Below, in pieces: positions 43,063-50,299 of a stretch of 64,000 bases of DNA. Numbering within the stretch: position 1 is the stretch's first letter; the number at the start of each line of letters is the position of its first letter. The DNA comes from Streptomyces sp. TSRI0107. GTDB taxonomy: Bacteria > Actinomycetota > Actinomycetes > Streptomycetales > Streptomycetaceae. A model generated the notes under the pieces. That model did no database searches, had not been told where the DNA came from, and worked only from the letters and a program-made list of their open reading frames with translations. The stretch spans positions 310,001-374,000 of the forward strand of contig NZ_LIVZ01000007.1 of NCBI RefSeq assembly GCF_001905845.1, in the 5' to 3' direction. Position numbers and translations under genes: made by a program.

Positions 43063-44277
43063 ATGGACTTCGCGTTCGACGCACGTACCGAGGAGCTGCG
43101 TGCCAAGCTGCTCGCCTTCATGGACGAGTACGTCTACCCGGCCGAGGCCGTCGCCGAGGAACAGCGGGCCCTGCTGGCCTCGCCGTGGGACACCCCGGCC
43201 GTGGTCGAGGAGCTGAAGGCGGAGGCGAAGCGGCAGGGCCTGTGGAACCTCTTCCTGCCCGACGCGGAGCACGGCGCCGGCCTCACCAACCTCCAGTACG
43301 CGCCGCTCGCCGAGATCACCGGCCGCAGCCCGCACCTGGCGCCGACCGCGACGAACTGCGCGGCGCCGGACACCGGGAACATGGAGGTCCTCGCCCAGTT
43401 CGGCGACGAGGCGCAGCAGAAGCAGTGGCTGGAGCCGCTGCTGGCGGGCGAGATCCGCTCCGCGTTCGCGATGACGGAGCCCGAGGTGGCCTCGTCCGAC
43501 GCCACCAACATCACCACGCACATCGAGCGGGACGGCGACGAGTACGTCATCACCGGCCGCAAGTGGTACATCTCCGGGGCGATGAACCCGGACTGCAAGA
43601 TCTTCATCGTGATGGGCAAGACCGACCCGGACGGCGCGGACATCCGCCGCCAGCAGTCGATGATCCTGGTCCCCCGCGACACCCCGGGCGTCACGGTCGA
43701 GCGCGCGATGCAGGTCTTCGGCTACGAGGACCACTCCCACGGCGGCCACGCCGAGGTGATCTTCGACCAGGCGCGCGTGCCGGTGTCGAACCTGATCGGC
43801 GAGGAGGGCGGCGGCTTCGCCATCGCCCAGGCCCGGCTCGGCCCCGGCCGGATCCACCACTGCATGCGGCTGATCGGCATGGCCGAGCGGGCGATCGAGC
43901 TGATGTGCAAGCGCGCGGTCTCGCGTACGGCCTTCGGCAAGCCGCTGGCCGCCCAGGGCGTGGTCCACAACTGGATCGCCGACGCGCGGGTCACCGTCGA
44001 GCAGCTGCGGCTGCTGGTGCTGAAGACGGCCTGGCTGATGGACACCGTCGGCAACAAGGGCGCGCACACCGAGATCCAGGCCATCAAGATCGCGACTCCC
44101 CGCGCGGTCGTCGACATCCTCGACAAGGCGATCCAGCTGCACGGCGCGGGCGGCGTCAGCCAGGACTTCCCGCTGGCCGAGCTGTACGCCGGCGCGCGGA
44201 CCCTGATGATCGCCGACGGCCCCGACGAGGTGCACCAGCGGTCGCTGGCGCGGCGGGAGCTGAAGAAGTACGCGTGA
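43063..44277 (+). CDS. Acyl-CoA dehydrogenase (ACAD11-like)
   Basis: FAD-dependent acyl-CoA dehydrogenase of 404 residues. Motifs are FAMTEPEVASSDATNI, ISGAMNPDCKIFIVMGK and near the end QLHGAGGVSQDFPLAELYAG plus the GPDEVHQRSLARREL C-terminus. This ending and the long central insert match ACAD10/11-type enzymes. Start 4 bp after the phosphotransferase stop (translational coupling). Ends at a 19-bp perfect hairpin. Confidence 0.95.
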   Translation: MDFAFDARTEELRAKLLAFMDEYVYPAEAVAEEQRALLASPWDTPAVVEELKAEAKRQGLWNLFLPDAEHGAGLTNLQYAPLAEITGRSPHLAPTATNCAAPDTGNMEVLAQFGDEAQQKQWLEPLLAGEIRSAFAMTEPEVASSDATNITTHIERDGDEYVITGRKWYISGAMNPDCKIFIVMGKTDPDGADIRRQQSMILVPRDTPGVTVERAMQVFGYEDHSHGGHAEVIFDQARVPVSNLIGEEGGGFAIAQARLGPGRIHHCMRLIGMAERAIELMCKRAVSRTAFGKPLAAQGVVHNWIADARVTVEQLRLLVLKTAWLMDTVGNKGAHTEIQAIKIATPRAVVDILDKAIQLHGAGGVSQDFPLAELYAGARTLMIADGPDEVHQRSLARRELKKYA

Positions 44278-44280
44278 GAC

Positions 44281-44322
44281 ACGTGTAAGGGGCGGCTGCC
44301 ACTGCAGCCGCCCCTTACACGT
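44281..44322. terminator. Bidirectional terminator with a 19-bp perfect stem
   Basis: ACGTGTAAGGGGCGGCTGC pairs perfectly with its complement on the far side of a 4-nt loop (CACT). It starts 3 bp after the dehydrogenase stop and ends 34 bp before the TetR stop, so it can end both convergent units. The run of A/T pairs at the base gives T-tracts in both directions. Confidence 0.92.
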
Positions 44323-44356
44323 CGTACACGACGTACGCGTCGTGTACGTGGCGCCG

Positions 44357-44950
44357 TTACGGCCGCAGCGCCCGCAGCAGCAGGTCCGCCAGGTGGTCGG
44401 CGACCTGCTGCGGGGTGAGGGGGCCGTCCGGGCGGTACCAGGTCGACAGGTGGTGCACGGACCCGAAGTGGTAGTCGACCACCAGGTCCGCCGGGGTCGC
44501 CTTGGAGAAGACGCCCGCCTCCTGGCCCTCCTCGATCAGCGCGCGGAAGCGTTCGTGATAGCGCCGGCGCTCCGCGCGCACCTGCTTGTTCTTCTCCGGG
44601 CTCAGATGGTGCATGGAGCGGAAGAAGATGGACGCGTCGTCCAGGTTGTCGATCGTGGTGACCACGACGTCCGCCGCCGCGTCCCGCACCCGCTTCTCCA
44701 CCGGCTCGTCGGCGCCCGCGAAGGTGTCCAGCCGCTCCTGCTGGAGCCGCAGCACGCGCGCGTACACCTCGTGCAGCAGATCGTCCTTGGAGCCGAAGTA
44801 GTGGTACAGCGCCCCCTTGGTGACGCCGGCCGCCTCGACGATCTCCTGCACCGAGGTGCGGTCGTAACCCTGCTCGGCGAAGAGCCGGGTGGCGGCGGCC
44901 AGCAGCCGCTGCGGCACAGGAGTCCCGTCTCCGTCCGTCGTCCTGGGCAC
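44357..44950 (-). CDS. TetR-family regulator (fatty acid/acyl-CoA operon repressor)
   Basis: Repressor of 197 residues. N-terminal helix-turn-helix LLAAATRLFAEQGYDRTSVQEIVEAAGVTKGALYHYFGSKDDL-type (residues 14-55). The ligand domain includes ASIFFRSMHHLSPEKNKQVRAE. A GTG start is chosen with AGGTGG nearby. It is the third gene of an SDR, AMP-ligase, regulator operon, so binding of site B would give autoregulation. The ligand is likely an acyl-CoA, inferred from the neighbouring enzymes. Recurrent palindromes at three promoters suggest a small regulon. Confidence 0.9.
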   Translation of the reverse strand: MPRTTDGDGTPVPQRLLAAATRLFAEQGYDRTSVQEIVEAAGVTKGALYHYFGSKDDLLHEVYARVLRLQQERLDTFAGADEPVEKRVRDAAADVVVTTIDNLDDASIFFRSMHHLSPEKNKQVRAERRRYHERFRALIEEGQEAGVFSKATPADLVVDYHFGSVHHLSTWYRPDGPLTPQQVADHLADLLLRALRP

Positions 44951-44976
44951 TGCCGCCACCTGCCTTCCTCGTCGCC

Positions 44977-46668
44977 TTACCGATTGTCCTGCGCTTCGTC
45001 CCGCGCCTCGTCCTGTGCGCGGGAACGCAACTCCCGCCGGAGGATCTTCCCACTCGCCGTCTTCGGCAAGTCGGGCAGGATCTCGACCTGACGCGGGTAC
45101 TTGTAGGCGGCCAGTCTCTCCTTGCAGTGCGCCGCCAGCGCGTCCGGGTCCGTCTCCGCGCCGGGACGGAGCGAAATGTACGCTTTGACGGTCTCGCCGC
45201 GGTACCCGTCGGGCACCCCGACGACGGCCGCCTCGCGCACCGCCGGATGCGTGTAGAGCACGTCCTCGACCTCGCGCGGCCACACCTTGAAACCGGACGC
45301 GTTGATCATGTCCTTCTTGCGGTCGACGACGTACAGCCAGCCGCGCTCGTCCATGAACCCGATGTCCCCGGTGCGCAGCTCGCCGTCCGGGAAGGTCTCC
45401 GCGGTGGCGTCGGGCCGCCGCCAGTAGCCGGGCACGACCTGCGGGCCCCGGACGACGATCTCGCCCTGTTCCCCGAACGGCACCTCGGCGCCCTCGTCGT
45501 CGACGATCCGCACGACCGTGTCGGGCCCGGGCACGCCGACGGCCAGCGTGCCGGAGGCCGGGTCGACGGGCGCCTCCAGGTGCGGCGGGACGGAGGCGCA
45601 GGGCGCGGTGCACTCCGTCAGCCCGTAGCCGTTGCGGATGTACGGCCCGAAGCCGGCCCGGAACTTCTCCACCAGGGCGGGCGGCAGCGGGGCGCCGCCG
45701 GAGGAGATCACCCGGAAGGACGAGAAGTGGTCCGGGGTGACGGACGGGTGCGCGGCCAGCGCCATGAAGGCCGTGGACGGGCCGACCGTGTAGTGCGGCC
45801 GGTGCTCGGCGAACGCGTCCAGCACGACGCCCGCCTCGAACCGGTAGGCCAGCACCAGCGTGCCCGCGCTGTTCAGACAGGCCCCGAACTGGCAGACCAT
45901 GCCGGTGATGTGGAACAGCGGCGCCATCGCGAAGTACACCGGCGCCTCCGGCAGCCCGAGCCCGGTCCGCTGCCGCTCGGCGTTGTACATGATGTTGCCG
46001 TGCGTGTTGGTGGCGCCCTTGGGTGTGCCGCTGGTGCCGGAGGTGTAGCTGATCAGCGCGAGATCGCCGGGCCCGGGCTCGCGCCCCTGGGGCGCCTGGT
46101 GTCCGGCGCGGGCCACGGCCGTGAGGTCGTCGGCGTCGGCGGCCCGCGGCAGCCGCTCGAAGGTCAGCACGCGCGTGTCCCCGCGCGTCTGGAAGTCCAG
46201 TTCGCACCCGGTGAGCACGATCCGCACCGGCGAGTCCTGCGCGGTGTCGCGCAGATACGACTCCCAGGCCCGGTCGGAGCAGATCAGCGCCGCCACCTCG
46301 CCGTCCCGCAGCACGTGGGCCACCTCGCCCGACTTGTACATCGGGTTCACCGGCACCACGACCGCGCCCGCCTTCCAGGCGCCCAGCACGGCGAGCACGA
46401 ACTGCGGGGAGTTCTGCAGCAGCACGGCGACGCGGTCCCCGCGCTCCAGCCCGCGGGCGGCGAGGTGCCCGGCGACCGAGTCGCTCAGCTCGTCGGCCTC
46501 CCGGTAGCTCAGCCGCCCGTCGAAGTAGGCGAGGAAGGTGCGGTCCGGGGCCTCGGCGACCGCGCGCCGCAGCGCGTGCACCAGTGAGTCCGCCGGGCTC
46601 ACGGGCGCCTTCTGGGCCTCGTCGAGCAGCGCCAGCCAGGGCTTGTCTGCGTAACGGACGCCGGTCAC
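44977..46668 (-). CDS. Acyl-CoA synthetase (AMP-forming ligase)
   Basis: ANL-family ligase of 563 residues that activates a carboxylic acid to its CoA thioester through an acyl-AMP. Motifs: phosphate loop LISYTSGTSGTPKGATNTHG, YGLTECTAPC, TGDIGFMDERGWLYVVDRKK and the catalytic Lys in KTASGKILRREL. The GTG start overlaps the SDR stop (GTGA). A medium or long-chain or cyclic acid is the probable substrate, not decided by sequence. Second gene of its operon, 26 bp before the TetR gene. Confidence 0.94.
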   Translation of the reverse strand: MTGVRYADKPWLALLDEAQKAPVSPADSLVHALRRAVAEAPDRTFLAYFDGRLSYREADELSDSVAGHLAARGLERGDRVAVLLQNSPQFVLAVLGAWKAGAVVVPVNPMYKSGEVAHVLRDGEVAALICSDRAWESYLRDTAQDSPVRIVLTGCELDFQTRGDTRVLTFERLPRAADADDLTAVARAGHQAPQGREPGPGDLALISYTSGTSGTPKGATNTHGNIMYNAERQRTGLGLPEAPVYFAMAPLFHITGMVCQFGACLNSAGTLVLAYRFEAGVVLDAFAEHRPHYTVGPSTAFMALAAHPSVTPDHFSSFRVISSGGAPLPPALVEKFRAGFGPYIRNGYGLTECTAPCASVPPHLEAPVDPASGTLAVGVPGPDTVVRIVDDEGAEVPFGEQGEIVVRGPQVVPGYWRRPDATAETFPDGELRTGDIGFMDERGWLYVVDRKKDMINASGFKVWPREVEDVLYTHPAVREAAVVGVPDGYRGETVKAYISLRPGAETDPDALAAHCKERLAAYKYPRQVEILPDLPKTASGKILRRELRSRAQDEARDEAQDNR

Positions 46669-47429
46669 CGGGTCGCCTCCCACTTCTGCTGGAGGTGGTT
46701 CATGCCGCTCAGCCAGCGGTCGGGTTCGGCGGCCCGCGCCTGGTAGTACCCGGCGACCTCGGGGTGCGGCAGGATCAGGAACCGGTCCTCCTCGATCCCG
46801 GCGAACAGGGCGTCCGCGACGGCCTCCGGCTCGATCGCGGTCGGCGCGAGGACCAGGTCGCCGGCGCTGCCGGTCCCGGACAGCATGTCGGTGCGCACGC
46901 CCTGCGGGCAGATCGCGTGGACCTTGACGCCCCGGTGCCGGTACGTCAGCGACAGCCACTCGGCGAAGGCGTACGCCCCGTGCTTGGTGACGCTGTAGGG
47001 CGCGGCCCCGATCATGGTGAGCAGCCCGGCGGCCGACACGGTCGACACGAACCGCCCGGCGCCGCGCTCCAGCCAGTCCGGCAGGAGGACGTGCGCCGCC
47101 CGGACGTGGGCCATGACGTTGACGTCCCAGGCGAGCGCCCAGACGTCCTCGCCGGCCGCCTCGGAACCCCCGGAGGCGACGCCGGCGTTGGCGCAGTAGA
47201 CGTCGACGACGCCGCCGAGCGCGTCCCGCGCCTGGTCCACGATCGCGGAGGCGTCCCCGGGCACGGCGATCCCGCCGACCTCCTCGGCGACGGCCTTCGC
47301 CTTCTCGGCGTCCAGGTCGTTGACGACGACCCGGGCCCCCTCGGCGGCGAACCGCCGGGCCAACGCGGCCCCGATCCCGCCACCGGCCCCGGTGACGACG
47401 ACTCCCGCACCCTGCACGGCTTCCACCAT
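46665..47429 (-). CDS. Short-chain dehydrogenase/reductase
   Basis: NAD(P)-dependent oxidoreductase of 254 residues. Cofactor motif VVVTGAGGGIGAALA, NAG motif VYCANAGVAS, catalytic Ser in FVSTVSAAG and YSVTKHG. Likely the hydroxyacyl-CoA/alcohol oxidation step of the pathway. First gene of the operon: its promoter region holds operator B; its stop overlaps the ligase start. Confidence 0.94.
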   Translation of the reverse strand: MVEAVQGAGVVVTGAGGGIGAALARRFAAEGARVVVNDLDAEKAKAVAEEVGGIAVPGDASAIVDQARDALGGVVDVYCANAGVASGGSEAAGEDVWALAWDVNVMAHVRAAHVLLPDWLERGAGRFVSTVSAAGLLTMIGAAPYSVTKHGAYAFAEWLSLTYRHRGVKVHAICPQGVRTDMLSGTGSAGDLVLAPTAIEPEAVADALFAGIEEDRFLILPHPEVAGYYQARAAEPDRWLSGMNHLQQKWEATR

Positions 47430-47477
47430 CGGTCTCCTTCGACGCGACGCGACACGGCTCTCCCCCGGTGATACGTC

Positions 47478-47495
47478 AGACTAACCGGTCGGTAT
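47478..47495. promoter_or_regulatory. TetR operator site B (SDR/ligase/TetR operon promoter)
   Basis: AGACTAACCGGTCGGTAT matches the 18-bp consensus ATACCGACCGGTCGGTAT at 15 positions and lies 48 bp before the SDR start. Weaker as an inverted repeat (6 of 9 pairs) than site A. Controls the operon that contains the regulator gene itself, if the assignment is right. Confidence 0.65.
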
Positions 47496-47620
47496 GTCAC
47501 AAGGAAGGGAAACGGCGACGCCGGGGAGGGGGCGCGGGGAACCGCGCGACCGGCTCCCACCGGCCCGCACCCCTGCGACACTCCCTGCGGGAGCACTCCA
47601 CACACCCCGGAGGTAACCGC

Positions 47621-48853
47621 ATGAAGCTGTCCAGACGCACCCTCCTGGCGACCACCGCAGCCCTCACCGCGACGACGACGGCCACGGCGGGCGCGGCCCC
47701 ACAGGGCCGTACCCTCCGCACCGGCTTCGAACGCCTCGCGCAGGACGGGTACGCGATCCTCCACGGCGAGCGCGTCGGCGTCGTCACCAACCCCACCGGC
47801 ATCACCAGGGACGCCCGCCACATCGTCGACGTCATGCACGCCGACGACCGGGTGAACCTCACCGCCGTCTTCGGGCCCGAGCACGGATTCCGGGGCACCG
47901 CCCAGGCCGGCGGCTCCGAGGGCCGCTACGACGACCCGGCCACCGGTCTCCCCGTCTACGACACGTACCTCAAGAGCGGCCAGGCCCTCGCCGACATCTT
48001 CACCGCCTCCGGCGTGGACACCGTCGTCTTCGACATCCAGGACGTCGGCGCCCGCTTCTACACGTACATCTGGACCCTCTACGACTGCATGGCGGCGGCC
48101 GCGCTCGCCGGCAAGCGCTTCGTGGTCCTGGACCGCCCGAACCCGGTCACCGGCCGCTCCGCGCAGGGTCCCGTGCTGCACAAGGAGTTCGCCACCTTCG
48201 TCGGCCGGGAGCCGATCTCGCAGGCGCACGGGATGACGGTCGGGGAGCTGGCCCGGCTGTTCGACGGGGAGTTCCTGACGACGCCCGTGCCGCTGGACGT
48301 CGTACGGATGACCGGCTGGAAGCGGTCGGCGTTCCACGACACGACCGGGCTGCCGTGGGTGCCGCCGAGCCCGAACATGCCGACGCCGGACACCGCGCTG
48401 GTGTACGCCGGGACGTGCCTGTTCGAGGGCACGAACCTCTCCGAGGGCCGGGGCACCACCCGCCCCTTCGAACTGCTGGGCGCGGAGGGGATCGACGGGC
48501 GCTGGGCCGCCGCGGCGAACGAGCTGTCCCTGCCCGGTGTGCGCTTCCGGGAGGCGTACTTCGCGCCCACGTTCTCCAAGTTCCAGGGGAAGACCGTCGG
48601 CGGTGTCCAGATCCACGTCCACGACAGGGCCGCCTACGACCCCGTCCGTACCGGTATCGCGCTGCTGGTGACCGCCCGGCGGGTCTGGCCGGGCTTCGCC
48701 TGGCGGTCCGACAACTGGATCGACAAGCTGACCGGCTCCACCCGGGTCCGCACGCTGATCGACGCCGGGGCGGGCACGGACGACGTGGTCGCGGACTGGC
48801 AGGCGGAGCTGGCGGCCTTCCGGGCGGTCCGGAAGGAATACCTGCTGTACTGA
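47621..48853 (+). CDS. Exported DUF1343 protein, NamZ-like exo-beta-N-acetylmuramidase
   Basis: Secreted glycosidase-like protein of 410 residues. The signal peptide KLSRRTLLATTAALTATTT has a twin-arginine form. The family is known from NamZ (GH171), which removes non-reducing MurNAc from peptidoglycan fragments. Signature segments: GVVTNPTGITRDARHIVDV, FGPEHGFRGTAQAG, DIQDVGARFYTYIWT and DRPNPVTGR, SPNMPTPDTALVYAGTCLFEGTNLSEGRGTTRP-type region near residue 245-280. ATG with GGAGGTAACC before it. Probably used in wall turnover or recycling of muropeptides. Confidence 0.9.
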   Translation: MKLSRRTLLATTAALTATTTATAGAAPQGRTLRTGFERLAQDGYAILHGERVGVVTNPTGITRDARHIVDVMHADDRVNLTAVFGPEHGFRGTAQAGGSEGRYDDPATGLPVYDTYLKSGQALADIFTASGVDTVVFDIQDVGARFYTYIWTLYDCMAAAALAGKRFVVLDRPNPVTGRSAQGPVLHKEFATFVGREPISQAHGMTVGELARLFDGEFLTTPVPLDVVRMTGWKRSAFHDTTGLPWVPPSPNMPTPDTALVYAGTCLFEGTNLSEGRGTTRPFELLGAEGIDGRWAAAANELSLPGVRFREAYFAPTFSKFQGKTVGGVQIHVHDRAAYDPVRTGIALLVTARRVWPGFAWRSDNWIDKLTGSTRVRTLIDAGAGTDDVVADWQAELAAFRAVRKEYLLY

Positions 48854-48936
48854 CCGGCCGTGACATATGGCCAACCTCCCCCGTTGGCAGGACGATGCGC
48901 CCACGGCGCGCACCTGTGGGGACGGAGGGGCTGGCG

Positions 48937-50244
48937 ATGGCGAACCCGGGCATGAGCGTGACTCCCTATGCGGAGCTGACCTTCGACGCGGACGGAGACG
49001 CCGACGGGCGCCGGCGGGACCGGCTCGTCGACCGGGTCGCGGACGGCGGCGTCCGCGACCTGGTGGTCTTCGCCCACGGCTGGAACAGCGACCGCTCGGC
49101 CGCCACCCGGCTCTACAGCGCCTTCCTCGCGCCGTTCCCCCGGCTCGCGCCGCGGGCGCGGATCGGGTACGCGGGGGTGGTGTGGCCGTCGATGCGGTTC
49201 TCGGACGAGCCGATCCCGGACTTCCCGCGCTCCGTGGCGGCCGACGACCCGCCGCCCCGCCCGGCGCTCGACAAGGTCACCCGGCACGCGCTGCTGGAGA
49301 CCTTCCCCGGGCGGGCGACGGTGGTCGACCGGCTCGCCCGGCTGCTGGACCAGCACCCGCCGCAGGAGGCGGCGCTGGAGGAGTTCGGGCGGCTGGTCCG
49401 GCTGCTGGTGGAGGTGGTGCCGCCGGGCCCGCAGGGGCTGTTCGCGGCGGACACCCTGGCCGAGGGGGTGCCGCAGGACGGGCCGCGGATGTTCTCCGCG
49501 CCGGTGGCGGAGGTCTGCGAGGAGTTCGCCCGCGCACGGGCCGGGGAGCGGGCGGAGGGGCTGCGGCTGCCCAACCCGTGGGAGGGCGCCCAGGAACTGC
49601 TGCGGCAGGCGACGTACTACGCGATGAAGCGCCGCGCGGGAACCGTGGGCGAGCGGGGGCTCGGGCCGGTGATCGGGCGGCTCGCGGCGGCCGCGCCGGG
49701 GCTGCGGGTGCATCTGGTGGGGCACAGTTTCGGGGCGCGGCTCGTGTCGTTCGCGCTGCGCGGGATGCCGGAGGGCGTGCGGGCGGTGAAGTCGGTGACG
49801 CTGCTCCAAGGGGCCTTCTCGCACTACGCGTTCGCCGCGCGGCTGCCGCACGACGCCCGCGCGGGAGGCGTGCTGCAGGGGCAGCAGAACCGGATCGACG
49901 GCCCGCTGGTGTGCTGTCACTCCCGGCACGACACGGCGCTCGGCACGTTCTATCCGCCGGCCTCGCGGATGGCGGGCGACGACCAGGGACTCGCCGGCCT
50001 CGATCCGGCCCGTGCCCTGCGCGACCGGTGGGGCGCGCTGGGGTACGGCGGGCTGCGGGCGGTGCCCGGCACGCGGTCCCTGACGCTCGCCGAAGCGCTG
50101 TCGGAGCCGCTGCCCGGCTCCGGGTGCGTGAACGTGGACGCGGCGGCCGTGGTCCGGCGCGGCGGACCGCCCGCCGGCGCGCACGGCGACATCCTGCACC
50201 CGGAGCTGGCGCGGCTGGTGGTGGCGGCGGGCCGCGTCCGCTGA
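48937..50244 (+). CDS. Alpha/beta-hydrolase fold protein (putative lipase/esterase)
   Basis: Protein of 435 residues without a signal peptide. Two hydrolase elements are visible: an oxyanion-type region LVVFAHGWNSDRSAATRLYS near residue 45 and the nucleophile elbow VHLVGHSFGARLVSFAL (GHSFG) near residue 265. A C-terminal His is plausible in GDILHPELARL or CHSRHDTALG. A long helical insert separates the two halves. Start chosen at MANPGMSVTPYAELTFD with GGAGGGG before it. Function unknown. Confidence 0.82.
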   Translation: MANPGMSVTPYAELTFDADGDADGRRRDRLVDRVADGGVRDLVVFAHGWNSDRSAATRLYSAFLAPFPRLAPRARIGYAGVVWPSMRFSDEPIPDFPRSVAADDPPPRPALDKVTRHALLETFPGRATVVDRLARLLDQHPPQEAALEEFGRLVRLLVEVVPPGPQGLFAADTLAEGVPQDGPRMFSAPVAEVCEEFARARAGERAEGLRLPNPWEGAQELLRQATYYAMKRRAGTVGERGLGPVIGRLAAAAPGLRVHLVGHSFGARLVSFALRGMPEGVRAVKSVTLLQGAFSHYAFAARLPHDARAGGVLQGQQNRIDGPLVCCHSRHDTALGTFYPPASRMAGDDQGLAGLDPARALRDRWGALGYGGLRAVPGTRSLTLAEALSEPLPGSGCVNVDAAAVVRRGGPPAGAHGDILHPELARLVVAAGRVR

Positions 50245-50299
50245 CCCGCCGCCGCGCCTCAGGGCTCACCCGGCTCAACCGGATCCTCGACCGGGTGTC

